From: Podospora comata
Lineage: Eukaryota > Ascomycota > Sordariomycetes > Sordariales > Podosporaceae
Reading direction: 5' to 3'
NCBI GenBank assembly: GCA_017354895.1
Contig: CP071497.1
Coordinates: 992,001-1,056,000, forward strand
DNA: 64,000 bases
Shown in pieces: positions 20,953 through 32,870 of this stretch; position 1 is the first letter of the stretch, and each line of letters begins with the position of its first letter. The notes under the pieces are model-generated. The model had not been told where the DNA came from and did no database searches. It saw only the letters and a program-made list of their open reading frames with translations. A program made the translations under genes and the position numbers.

Positions 20953-22936
20953 TATATGGCGGGTTTGCAGATCTCCATCGTAACGACTCTCTTTCATGGG
21001 CAGCAATAGCAGGGATTGAGCTAAATCTCTTGTCTTCCTGCCGCTCCTTCCACATGTCATTAAACACACTCGCCATTTCCACCAGCACAATCCGCCTTTT
21101 GCCGCCGGTCGAGTCCACCAGAAATTTGATGCCTGATACCTCCGCCATCACCGCGCCTCTCGACTCGACAAGACGAAAGAACTCTTCGGCACTGGCACTC
21201 GATGCAGTCTCCTCACTCATCTCGCCTGACCAGACCAGTGGTTCGATCCACGGTTTTACTTTGACAGCTCGACCATTTGAGTTCCGAGCGGTTCTGGAGT
21301 TAACAGACTCTGACTGGGCACAGTATTGACATGGGAGTGGTTCTCCTGCTCTACCTCGATTCTCTTGTTTAGACTTCGTCGCTGCCTGGGCCATGGCTGT
21401 TCCAATCAACCTCAGCAATTCAGTCTTCGTCTGATGACCCATTGAGTCCTTCACATTGATATGCGCAACAGCCATGTTCCACAATTCATCGATCGCTGCC
21501 TCATGGGCTCTGTTTGTTAAAGTTGTCGCAAAAGACATGTCCAGGGGTGTTTCATTCGACGACCTCTTATTCACGTCCTGCAACAGAGCGTCAAACTCCC
21601 AAAGCCACACAACGCCTTCTGGAATGATCTTCTTTTGGTCGGATTCGGAAACCACGCAAGTCTCCACCAAAGTCCGGCACTGCCTCTCAAGTCGCTTTAA
21701 CCGGCCTTTCGACAGACGAATGTCTTGACGCAAAGAGTCCAGTGTCCCAGTCACCTCATCCTGCGTGTCCTCTCCCAGAGCCTCCACACGCGTTTGGGCC
21801 AAATATCGAAGCAGAGCGAGACCGAGAACGTCAGGTGAAGTGCGACGAAACAACTTGTTGGCGCGGTGTTTTATCTGATCCGGGAATATGACAGACTCGA
21901 TGGGATTCATGCCCTCTGGCTCTCCATCAATTCCGAGCAATCGAGATACACTCAGGGCTTTGTCCCGAGCTCGAATCCACCGGATGCACTCGTCACGAAA
22001 GCACGTATCGCAGTAGATCCCTCCTTTTCTTGCCGGCCATACCCGATTTCCATCCTTTCGCTCATCTCTGACCCCCAATAAGACCGGGTTCCATAGTGTC
22101 GAGTCTACTTCAGTTTGCGGACGTTCAGCACCAAGGTTTGGGAGCGACACCTCCTCCACTGCCTGGTATGTCTCCGCCTGCGCTTCTGCAGCGACTGTTG
22201 GCGGCGGATCATTTACCCGATGAAACCCGAAGGGGCTCTGATTCCCTATTCGAGTTCTCAGGTTTAAGGGGACGACAGAGGAACGTCGTGGCCCTGGCGG
22301 GAAAACTTCCTGCTGCTGTCTAGTTGCTACAGGGCTGTCTGGAGAAAACGGAATGTAATCGCCTGCAGCTATCATCTTGATCATACTCTGCATGGGCGAG
22401 ATTCCAGGGACCACGTTTCCTCGGCCCGCCTTATCCTTTGGCTTCGGTGGGCTTTCCCCCCTGTCTCTTGTCTCGTTTGGTGGCCATGGTGGACCAAACG
22501 GAAGGTAATCCTCGCTCATCTTCGGATCATGATCATCAATTCTTTCTTCCTCTGTGGGACTATCCTGACCAATCCGTAACGTCTTACGAGCTGATTTATA
22601 TTTTTTCGATGGGTTGGGACGGCCTTTGATGGACCGAGTCATCGTCTGTTTAACAGAGGCCCTGCCGCTGGAGGACGCAGAGCTCTCCGTGACTTTGGGA
22701 TCCCACCATGGTACATCGATTGGATTATCGGTGTCAGCATTTGATGAAAGCGACCGTGAGGAGCTTTGCGATGTGGTTGTTGGCGGTTGTATTCTGAGAA
22801 AAGCCCGAGCCCTTCGATTCGACCTTGTATACTGTGTGGTGTCAACTCTTGGCTTCTTGCTTGATGGTTCGCTATCAGGGTACAGCTCCGAGAGCGGCGT
22901 GAATGGGAGGGGTCGTGCTGGTTGTTTGCCCGTCAT
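20948..22936 (-). CDS. hypothetical 662-residue intronless protein
   Basis: A single uninterrupted frame starts at ATG 22936 (MTGKQPARPLPFTP) and ends at a TAA fused to the poly(A) tract. The N-terminal 250 residues are disordered, Ser/Pro/Arg-rich, and include a repeated-looking motif: DYLPFGPPWPPNE and DYIPFSPDSPV. The C-terminal 350 residues are ordered and helical, beginning with a CDTCFRDECIRWIRARDK segment (CxxC plus a further Cys) and including a CQYCAQS pair, which together might bind a metal. No named domain was recognised. The composition suggests a nuclear regulatory protein. The lack of introns in a gene this long, next to a poly(A) run, is noted as odd. Confidence 0.75.
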
Positions 22937-24796
22937 GATGGGGGATCATGGGGGAGACCCGGGCTGTTGTGTACTGTGTGGCTCGCGGGCTTAGAGCAAT
23001 CTGGGAATCTTGTCGTTGGGTCAAAGGTGTGATGGCCCGTGGAGTGTATTCCTGGATGAAGTGGTTCTATTTTGGACGAGGTTTACGTGGTTGAAGATAT
23101 CCGTTGGATTATCCCTCCTGTTCAAAGCTCATCTTATGGTGCCTGGTTCGACTTTCTTTGTTGCCACCCATTCCACAGAGTCTCGGGCCCCCACAAAGTG
23201 GCAGACTTTGACGACACGCTTGTTTCCGGCATGTTATAAGTGCAAGCATTGTCCACTTCAAGACAAAGAACTTATCCATAGCTTACCTACACTACAACAT
23301 GGCACCGACATTACTTGCGCAGTGGTCAACAATGGCTATTGTCGGCCTTGCGCTACCCATTTTTCTTTTGTTTACAAGTTGGGAAAGGCAACCACCGGCC
23401 TAACCACAATCAAATCCAAGACGTTACCAGAGATTATCTTCTGTTGCAACTACTCCAAGATACGACGGCCCGTCTTTCCGTCCAGCTACTCCTCCAGATG
23501 CATCAACCCACGAACTGCCTTCCCTTTCGAGCATCCAGTCGACACAGCCTCTAAATCGTCACCCACACCCAAAGGCTGCCCGCCATCACCCCATAATGGC
23601 TCAACCCGCGGCAGCTCTCAAACACGGCAACAAGTCAATCCCAACGCCATGGATCAGGCACCCCGTTCCCTTCTCCGGCCTTGCCTCGCTTACACGCACG
23701 AGGTATATTTTGCCGGCTGAACACTATGTTTTTGCATGCGCGGGCCGGATGTATCATGTCGCGTAGTTGGGGCAGCCCGTGGGAGCCAACTTGCCAAGGT
23801 CCGGTTTGGATACTACTCTATATTCTGTTATCTTCCGCTTCCCATGTGTTGTCAAATAACCCTGAAGTCAAACCACACTAAGCAGCGGTCCCTAACTGGA
23901 ACCTACCTACCTAGTTGCACCCCCAAAGCCAAAACACACTTCAATGTGAGCCAGCCTAGCGGTGGTCGTAAATCAAGCCATGTAGCTGCACTCCCGGCGT
24001 GGCGCCCTGGTGTAACTCGACTGATTACCTCCGAGCAGTAAGCCACCAACCTGACTCCCACCCCTCCCCCCTCACAAACAATATTACATCTCCGGCCGGG
24101 ATTACCAAATCTACAACTCCCTATTCCCCCCGAAGTGAGCTGCCCAACTACCGACTGCAACACCAATCAAACCTCCCCCAAAAACCTAATTGTTCCATCG
24201 TGCCCGGTGCCAAAGTGGCGTTAATACCGAAAAATCATGCCAGACACTGCAGTAAGCTCACAATTTGCTGCATTGTTTTCAGGGCAAGCCTTTCTCTGCC
24301 TTAGTTGTTGTACAATGTCCAAAGTCAAACCTAGCATAATGCCCGTTCATCACAAGGCAGGCAGGTCCAGAAAAGTGTTTCTGTTTCTTCCACAAAGAGG
24401 GGGGGTTTCCTGGCCAGAATCTGCTGTGCAACATGCCAAAAGGCGCCACTGTAACCACACCATTGTTGATCCGGGCCCCTGACTCCGGATCACCACACCA
24501 TGTTCTCAACCTCACTTCTTTCTTCACACATTTCATTTCTTCGCAAAATTCTTGAAACATTTTTCTCCCGAGTAAAAACAGTGCCCTAGCTAATAATGAT
24601 ACTGGTAATAAAAGAAAACGAAGACTAAAAAATCGTAGTAGTAATCCAGCATTCCCCCCCCCCCAACCAAAGATATTGACGGCTACATGATCCCAGCATT
24701 CACCCTTCGCCCTTCCTGACCAAAGCAGAAATTACATACACTCTATCGCCAATGTGTGCTCTGTTCCATTGCCCTCCTCTTTCTGCACCTCCCTCA
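22937..24796. other. intergenic region, 1.9 kb
   Basis: No gene is supported. The + strand frame at 23010-23720 lacks any domain and its codon content is unlike that of neighbouring genes. The right end (about 24580-24760) is A-rich with a run of ten Cs near 24653 and forms the 3' side of the P450 gene. Confidence 0.5.
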
Positions 24797-26514
24797 CTAC
24801 ACCTTCAACTCCCCCATAACCTCCTGATAATTCGACAAGATCAGCTTCGCCCTCTCCTCACTCCTCACCTTGAAGCTCAAATGATACGGCAATGGCTCCA
24901 AAATAACATGGCTGTTTGTCGCCTGCGTGTCAATTGGCACTGGTACTCCCGTGCGCGGGCAAATCTTGGGACCAGATATGAACGCCCAGAGATACGAAGC
25001 TCCAAAGACAAACATCTCGTCATCGACAATATTCTGCCCGAGGCAGGTGCGTCGACCCCAGCCAAAGCTGTGCATGGCCTGCCCCTCGCGGAAGTTGGGG
25101 TACCTGGTAAGAGGTTCTTGATACGTGGGCCACCCGGGCTCGAGCCAGCGCTCGGGGCGGAAGTTGTCGCCGTCGGGGTACTTTTCGGGGACGCGGTTGA
25201 GGCTCCTGTGCCAGATTGTTAGCAATTTCATGTGAAGATGGATCCGCAGAGAAAGATACATACCACTCGCAAGCGAGAATAATAGTCCCCTTCTTGATGG
25301 GAACCCCTCTAAAAACATCATCCCGCTCAGCCTGATGAGGAACACCAAGCGGAACCCCCGACCTCCACCTCACCGTCTCCTTCAAACACGCCCTCACAGT
25401 CGGCAAGTCAGGAAAGTCTTTCATAGTTGGCATCCTGTCCCCGCAGACCCTGTCAATCTCCTCCTGTGCCTTCCTCTGCCACTCCGGATGCAGCGCCATG
25501 GCCATTAAGAAAAACTTTAGCGGTCCACTAATCGTCACTACACCGACTAGGTTCACAAACCCAATCATGCAGCTCGCAAAGATCTCCTGCTCCTCTTCCT
25601 GACCCAGACTCTCGTTCCCTTCCCTCTTCAATTGCTCAAAATACCGGTAGGCCCACGTGTCGTTAGGGAGCGTGCCCTTGAGCATCCTGTCCTTGGCCAG
25701 GCGGAAGTTATTAAGCCACCAGGCCCGCTGTTCCTTCTCGCGCTTGATCTCAAAATTGTACCATGGGTTCATGAACGAGGGCAGGTGCCAGAGCGGCGTG
25801 ACGGTGTTGGTGATGGGACCGGAGACGCTCATGCAGTGGAGGGTGGTGTCGGCGCTATCACCGTTGGCCTTTCCCTGAGTAGCGTCATCCCAGGCGAGTC
25901 GGGACATGACACGGCCACAGTACTCACGCGTGTAGTCGAGGAATCGGGCGGGATCGATGAGGAGAAGGCCGAGGTAGCGTTTCATTTCCTTTTCGCAGTG
26001 GCCGTAAAAGTGGTGCTTGTATGCTTCGGCCATAGCGGCGTGTGCCCACTTACGCTGCGTCTTCCATGTGTCTGAAGGCGACAGATTAGTTCGTGGCATT
26101 CGATGGGAGCAGTGAGAGAGAAGTCTTACCATGACGGTCCATCAAAGCAGAGTATCCAACTCCTTCCTTGTGGTTGATGAGAGATCGAATCTGAGGCCGA
26201 CCGGAGTAGATGTGCCCTCTCTTAACCAACAGCTCCTCCGCAATCTTCTCGTCCGACACGATGATGAACGTCTGATCCACTGCCCTGGTCTGGAAAATAG
26301 GACCATGTTCGTCGGCCCACTCCTTGAACTTCAACCACATGGAAAACCGGGGGAGGTCATGAATACGGCCTACAAAAGGATACTGCTTGGGACCGGGGAA
26401 CTTGGCCACCGTGGTGACCGACTTCTTCTTCTTCCATGACAGGATCTGCTGGATGGCCGAGTAGACCAGACTGGGGATGGCGAGATAGAGCAAGATGAGC
26501 GTGAGGCCCTCCAT
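24797..26514 (-). CDS. cytochrome P450 monooxygenase
   Basis: Three exons (26130-26514, 25264-26071, 24797-25205) joined by 58-nt GT-AG introns give about 533 residues. The N-terminus has a membrane anchor (LTLILLYLAIPSLVYSAI) followed by a basic stretch (WKKKK) and the proline-rich KFPGPKQYPFVG hinge, as in ER-bound fungal P450s. Family motifs are seen: the I-helix region (IGFVNLVGVVTISG, where the usual AGxDTT is not obvious), KETVRW (ExxR), FRPERW, and the haem loop FGWGRRTCLGQN with ligand Cys at about 452. Splicing restores DRHDTWKTQRKW and ACEWSLNRVPEKYPDGDNF. No secondary-metabolite backbone gene is nearby, so it may work alone in detoxification or modification of small molecules. Substrate and CYP family are not assignable by eye. 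Confidence 0.92.
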
Positions 26515-29500
26515 CTTGGCTTGGCTGCCTCTTCAGGTATCCACGGGAAGGAAGGTGAGAAGGTGTCTGTGGAATGGTTCGATGATTTGCAGAAACAAGG
26601 TGCAAGATCAACCAGGGGTCAAGGTCAATGATGAATGTGTCCTTTCCCTTTTGCTCTTTCGCTGACTCTTCAACGACCTCAGGGCTGAGAAGGGCGGGGG
26701 GTTGACAGGATCAGGGCGCTTTCCGCCTTTCTGAAAGGCAAGAGCCAAGAGCAACGGAAGCCAGGGCAGGTGGGATGGGCGGATGAAAGTTATATCTGTC
26801 TCATACCAATGCTCTTTCCCTTCCGGGATCCGAAGACAGGGCGGTCCGTTGCTGTGTGAGACATTGCCCTCTTAAGTCAAGTCTGTCACCCGGAAACGTC
26901 GTACATCTCGCTTCCCAGGACCACAGCCCCTATGGCGCCAGAGCTTCCAACACTATCGCAGGAAGCTCGGTGGCCCAACCGCTTCCGGCTGCGTGTTTGG
27001 ATCAGACAGTGAGTGGAGAGAGTCCGTAGAGTGGGCATGGTGGCGGGCATCTTGAACAGGCTGTTGGTGCGTATCCTGGTCTGTGGGATTCCGCGGGCTT
27101 CAGAGGTGAGCATGTGGCCGTAGCTCTGCCGCGCCGTAATTAGGTCTTATTCGGGGAGTATATTATCTCAAAGTGCCTAGGAGACAGATGTGCGATTCAG
27201 CCTATTATCTGCCTGGAAATGTTGCACTGTCTAGCCCACTTACATCCGTTCCGAGGGAGAGGCTCGCGCCCCAAGAATAGTCAAGACCGGCTTGAAAATG
27301 TGCAGAATAATTGCCTTGTTCCCATTGTTCAGGTTCATGATGCACGAACTTCCCGCTCCCCACAAACCAAAATTCCCTCCTGTACCCGGATTCCCTTTCC
27401 TGGTACGCTCCCAACAGCGGCCGGGGAGGCACCAATAGGAGGTCCAGGATCCAGCTATCAAGGACTGTGCCTCATCATATCCTGTTGGAGTAAAAGAGGG
27501 CGATGGAGGTGAGAAAGCCGTTGACTATCTGGACGTTATTAGTAATGTCACTACCGTAACGCCGCAGCCGCCCTGTCAGCGCGAACCGTCGAACAATGCG
27601 GTGTGTTTGTGCGCAGGTGGCCGTCTCAATTAGTGCTACAATGCCAGTACGGCAGAATGCAGTGGGTTCCATTTCCGTTGAAATTCTGTCTCACCACAAG
27701 GCCGGAAACTGGCAGGGGGTGGTGCTGGGCACATGTGTGTGGAGGAGATGGTGACAGGACATTATTTGGGGATGTCCGCCACAGCATCGCTTGACAAGCG
27801 AATGAAGAGCCACACCATTCTTCAATGGGCCAGGCAGAACATGTCAGACGGGAGCGCGTTGGCGACCAGATTCTTGGGACAACAATCCTCCGACTTTTGT
27901 TGCATCGAATCTGGTGCCTGTGTTTGAATAAACGACTGGATGGAGCCGTCACTGCCATTGATGGCTTTGCACGTAAATTCGGATAATTCTGCTCACTCCG
28001 GACCCGAGAGGAACAGCAATACCGGTGCTGCCCTCACCACACTGGTGAGGAAGCATATTGCTTTTTGACGTGAGTAGCCCGCCGGCGGTGGGAAAGAGTT
28101 GCCGGCGGCTTTTCGGTTGGTCTGATAGTGACAAAGGCTGAAGGCTGCATCATTGTGAGACCATCTCCACAGCTGCTGTGATCGCTGTCGCACCACTGCT
28201 GCCATCTTAGACACCAGGATCGGAACATTGCAAACCAGATGCCGTGTGTAGGCCACACAGAACCACCATTGTCAGCATCGGACTAGAGTTTGTGTCTTCG
28301 CGCAAAAGGGTACGAAAGACTAGAATCATCAAGAGTTCTGTCGTGTGATGTTGCCTTGCTCAAGCACGTGATTTAGACTTGGTATCTCGGTTCCATCGAT
28401 GATCACGGCAGTACCTTAGTTCTCAGACCCTGAGCCTCGTCTGGCCTGGGTTGGGATCGGCATCGATGTGTCGTGGCTTCGCTCGGAACATACTAGACGG
28501 CGCTTCTTCGGATCGGAACGGGTTGTCTCCAACCCACTGGAAAAGAAACCAGGTCGGGAGCTGATTCTGGTCAAGCAGATTGCTGCACGCAAGGGATGCC
28601 GGGATCAAGACGCGTGTTTCGCCGCGTCTGCTATGTTGATCGCCCTTCTTATGTGCTTGAAGAAGGAAGGGCGAGCTGTGATACGGCAGCTTTGAAGTCG
28701 GGACCGAGACTCGCATCAAAAACCGAGGAACTGTCTGTAAAGTATTAAGTGTCAGTTCCACGCCGTGAGAAAGTTGTTGACCTCTCACTTTCAGCTTCTG
28801 AATATCCTGCAGAGCATCGTCAGCAGTCAATGATGCAGCTACGTGGCCGTCTGGAGGTTGAGACAATCTTGATATGCCCATCGCCTGGCCCATTCATTCG
28901 ACCAACGAGTAGACATCGAAAATCAAGCCGTTCACCAGAGTCAGCAGACGTGGAATCTCTACAAGGCCAGGCAGGCCGGGCCTAGGGTTCCACGGGGTAG
29001 AGGCATGATAAACGCCAATTGGAGCTGCATCTGGTTGGTCTGAAAAGTTGTTGCCCACCACCGCAAAAGTTGACTGATATGGAAGACGTTGGATTATGAT
29101 TCCACCCGCAAGCGGGTGGGGCTTAGAACAAAACGGCGTCCTTGTGTAGCGATGGCGTTCCTTTGTGTTCCCGAACATGGAAGAGGCTCGCGCTACTGAG
29201 CATACCGCAGGAAGATACTCCGTAAGCTGGAAATGGCGTTGCAGGCTGGATTGGCCGTCCTTGGGCCCTGTGGTTTTGGCGGATCGCAGGCGAAGACGGA
29301 AGCCACCAATTGCAAGCAGGGCATTGCGTTGGTGTTTCCAGTCGGCATCGAGAAGGTTGCATCCCGAGATCGGGAGCAGTTTCAGCGGGAAGAACAGCCT
29401 GGAACCCCTGCTTCCCCGAGAGCCCCGCCAGGCCACCACCAGCTGGCCCCAGCTGCCTCTCTGGTGCCCAATCACCACTTCCACGATGACCCCGCCAAAC

Positions 29501-29648
29501 ACAGATTTGGTGCAACAGCCCGCCTGATGTCATCTTGCGCGCGTACCTGGTGAAGGCACACGGACTGCTCGGCTTCGGGACCACGCGTTCAGTTTTGCAG
29601 CAGAGTGAACAGTGTCTCGCGCGGTTGCTCGAGACGGATTCTGTCAAC
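26515..29648. other. intergenic region, 3.1 kb
   Basis: I could support no gene. The longest open frames (28894-29502 minus, 28423-28893 minus) carry no domain and overlap other frames. Parts near 27130-27330 and 27500-27900 are patchy in GC and may be old degenerate sequence. The last part is the promoter of the palA-like gene; I saw no clear PacC (GCCARG) cluster. Confidence 0.45.
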
Positions 29649-32429
29649 ATGACAACGTGAGTCTCAACTGTCGTGGTACTTGTTATTGACATCAGGCTGA
29701 CAGCGGGGCAGCAACAACATCCTGTCGCTCCCCTTCCGAAAGTCCGTACAACTCTCGCTCTCCTCCTCGCTTCGACAGTACATCTCCAAGAAGTATGACC
29801 AACACCCGGACATGTTCCGTCATGACCTCGAGGTCATTGACTCCCTCCGCCGCGATGCCGTCAATACGCGCGAACCCCACTCGACCGGTATCAGGAAACT
29901 CCAAACTTATGCCGCCCAACTGGTTTGGATGAGCGGGAAATTCCCAATTGATGTGGGTGCAACGATATCCCTCCCTTGACCACGCATTTTCTGACTATTT
30001 ATTTTCTTGGCCAGATTGGCGTCGACTTTACATGGTACCCGGCCCTAGGCTACCACACCGAGCACCCCCTCGTACAGAACAATCTCCAATACGAGCTCCT
30101 GAACATTCTCTACAACCTCGCTGCTCTGTATTCACAACTGGCGATATCGTCGAACCGAAGTGACACCAAGGGGCTGAAGGCTGCTGCGAGCTTCTTCTCT
30201 CAGGCCGCCGGCGTGCTATCCCATATGAAGAAGGAAATCCTCCCCGAATTGCGCATGGCCAACCCACCAGACGATATGGACGAGGCCACGTTGGAAGCAT
30301 TGACTCAGCTCTTCCTTGCCCAAAGTCAAGAGTGTTTCTGGCAGAAGGCCGTCATGGACCAATACAAGGATGCTTCCATCGCCAAGCTGGCTGCTCGCGT
30401 GTCTGACCTCTACAACTTGGCAGTGGAGGCAGCCATGCAGAGTGAAGCCATCAGCTCTGCCTGGATCCACCACATGAGCGCCAAGCACCACCACTTTGCC
30501 GCCGCTGCCCAGTACCGCGCTGCTTGTGATTGCTTGGAGAAGAAACGATACGGCGAGGAGGTAGCTCGGCTGAAAGACGCTGTCAACTGCGTCACTGAAG
30601 GTCTTAAGGAGTGCAAAGGCGGCTACATTAGCAAGGCTGTCGTTGACGATCTCCATGGCCTCAAAAAGCGCGTTGAAGAGGACTTGAAAAGGGCCGAAAA
30701 GGACAACGACATCATCTACCTGCAAATCGTGCCGCCAAAACCTGAGCTCAAGATCCTCGAGCGTGCTAACATGGCGGTAGCGAGTGTTCCATCGCAGGTC
30801 GCAAAGCCTTACGAATATTTCGGGGATCATGCTGAATTTGGACCTGCCCTGTTCACCAAACTTGTGCCGTTCTCGGTTCATGTCGCTGTGTCCATCTATG
30901 AGGAGCGAAGAGATCGCCTTGTCAACAACAACATCATTGCCGAGTTGGAAACCATGACAGACAGGCTCCACGAAATTCTTTCGAGTTTAAACTTGCCCGG
31001 GTCATTGCAGGCTCTTGAGAAGCCGCTTGGTTTACCCGGTACCCTTGTGCAGCACGCCGAGGAGATTCGACAAGCCGATGCGCTGAACAAACTGCAGCGT
31101 GGTTTCGCCGATGTCGAGAAGCTTTGCGCCGGTGACAAGGCTGTGTTTGAAGAAGGAAAGGCTCTTCTGGCCGCCGAGGAAGAAGAAGACCACGCCTTGA
31201 GGCTCAAATATGGCACACAAAGGTGGGCAAGGCCCGAGTCGAGGGCTGACCCCAGTCATGACGGTGGGGCCAAGCTGTGGAACCAAGCAGGTGACATCGA
31301 CGGATACTTTGCTTCGAGTACGTCTAGTGATGCTGTGGTTCGAGAGAAGTTTGCTGCGGTCAAGGTAACCCTCGCCATCCTCGCCGGCCCTGACCGTGGT
31401 ATGATGGACTACATCCCCAACAGTCGCAGAACCGAGATCCCAGAACTCCTCAAACCAGCCATAGGACGGCTGCGGGGAGTATACAACGACGTATTACGGC
31501 TGGAGTCAAGGAGGAGGAAGCGGATCGAGTCTCTTCGTGCCAGGAGCCGGGCCGATGACATTAAGGGCGACATCATGGCTGAGGCGGCGCGTCTTGAAAG
31601 GACATACCCCAACACTCCCATCGTGCCAGCTCACTTTGAGGACTTCTTTGACAAGCGACTGGACAGTCTCTATGAGTCTGAACTTGAGGCTCTCGAGAAG
31701 GAACAGGCCGATCAGGAGAAGATTATGAGCGAGATCCAGCGGGCCAACCGTGACTTTGAGTCGCAGAAGAAAGTTATTGGCGAGAGCGGCAATCGGGAGC
31801 GGGAAAAGGCCCTGCAGAGATTGGATAATGCTTACTACAAGTACAAGGAGATTGTTAGTAATATCGAGGTTGGGCGGAAGTTCTACAATGACCTCAGTCG
31901 TATTGTTGAGCAATTCCGCAACCAGGCGCGCAGCTGGGTGAACGAAAGGAGACAGGAGGCGAGGATGTTGGAGGAGTATGTTGCCCTTTCTTCCCTCCTG
32001 ACCGTTCAAGAACTATTACTGACAAGCTCTTCCAGTGAACTCTCGATGCCACCGCTAGCATCGCTTAGTATGCGATCCAGCCAGCCCCAGTCGCCTCCGC
32101 CGCAAGCGTACCAGTCCCCGGCTCCCTCGTCGTACTACATGCAGTCGCCGCAACGGCAGCCTGTTAGGGCGCCTGCTGTTCACAGTCCTCCTGTTGAGGC
32201 GCAGATTCAGAGCTGGGCGGATAATGTGCCACAGCAGCAGCCTAAGCCGATGCCACCTATTGCTTCGATGCAAGGGGCTTGGATGCCGAATATGGGCATC
32301 AAGTTCTCTGAGGCAGGTGCAGGTGGCTCGGGGGGTAGTCCGGGACAGGGTCAGCAGCAGGGTGGTGGGAGCTCTTCGGGGCCTGTGAGGGGGACATGGG
32401 ATCCTAACAGTGGGATTAGGTTCGGTTGA
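29649..32429 (+). CDS. palA: pH-response regulator PalA/Rim20 (BRO1-domain protein)
   Basis: Four exons are proposed: 29649-29656 (only ATGACAAC), 29712-29952, 30015-31975 and 32036-32429, giving about 867 residues. The spliced N-terminus MTTNNILSLPFRKSVQLSLS followed by YISKKYDQHPDMFRHDLEVI is the hallmark start of the PalA BRO1 domain (about residues 3-380). A helical V-domain follows (LPGTLVQHAEEIRQADAL, VGRKFYNDL), then a Pro/Gln/Ser-rich tail with two related motifs, GAWMPNMGIKFSE and GTWDPNSGIRFG. The last intron is exactly 60 nt and stop-free, so an unspliced message would add 20 residues (YVALSSLLTVQELLL...) in frame. Family knowledge: PalA binds the YPxL motifs of PacC/Rim101 and ESCRT-III Vps32 at endosomal membranes, bringing PacC to the PalB protease at alkaline pH. 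Confidence 0.93.
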
Positions 32430-32763
32430 TCTGCGGAGGAGTGTGTGGTAGTGGGACATGTTGTACAAAAGAACCTTGGACGTGTTTTTCCTGGCTTGGA
32501 TAGGTAGATCAAACTATGACCGCTGTTGTTAAGTGATAATCTCTTTAATCGGAGCTGGAATTGTGCCATACTGTCGGGCTAACGTAGCGCCGTCACAATG
32601 AGATAGTCCCCGAATACCTTGTTCCCGATCGCTGACCAATGGTGTTGGTTACATGATCTGGTTCCACTCGTCCAAAAGTCAGCTACGTAATCATCGACGA
32701 GGATTGGTGAAGTGGACAGACTTGGCATGATGCATGGAAATGGAGCCTGGGATGATCGAGAAC

Positions 32764-32770
32764 TATATAA
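32764..32770 (+). promoter_or_regulatory. TATA box of the oxidoreductase gene
   Basis: TATATAA lies 101 bases before the ATG of the downstream oxidoreductase gene, a normal distance for a fungal TATA element with a short leader. The A/C-rich sequence between them is leader-like. Confidence 0.55.
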
Positions 32771-32870
32771 ACCGATTGTTCCTCCCGGGTTAGGCTTCAT
32801 TACTTGCATTGCATCACTCCACCGTGTCAAGAAGAAGCCCAACGACACAACAGCATCAACATATTCAACC

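Noticed and set aside
20800-21090. Minus frame encoding a poly-lysine stretch
   Set aside because: It is only the A60 homopolymer read in another frame.
20870-23020. Target-site duplication flanking the A60-tailed gene
   Set aside because: Only a 6-base match (TTGTCG) is found, not adjacent to the boundaries; too short to support retroposition.
23010-23720. 236-codon + strand frame
   Set aside because: No motif, no leader-like sequence, no homology I can recognise; treated as intergenic.
24797-26514. Secondary-metabolite cluster around the P450
   Set aside because: No polyketide synthase, NRPS, terpene synthase or prenyltransferase is seen within the window near it.
28894-29502. 202-codon minus frame
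   Set aside because: Overlaps open frames on the other strand, has no domain, and lies in the palA upstream region.
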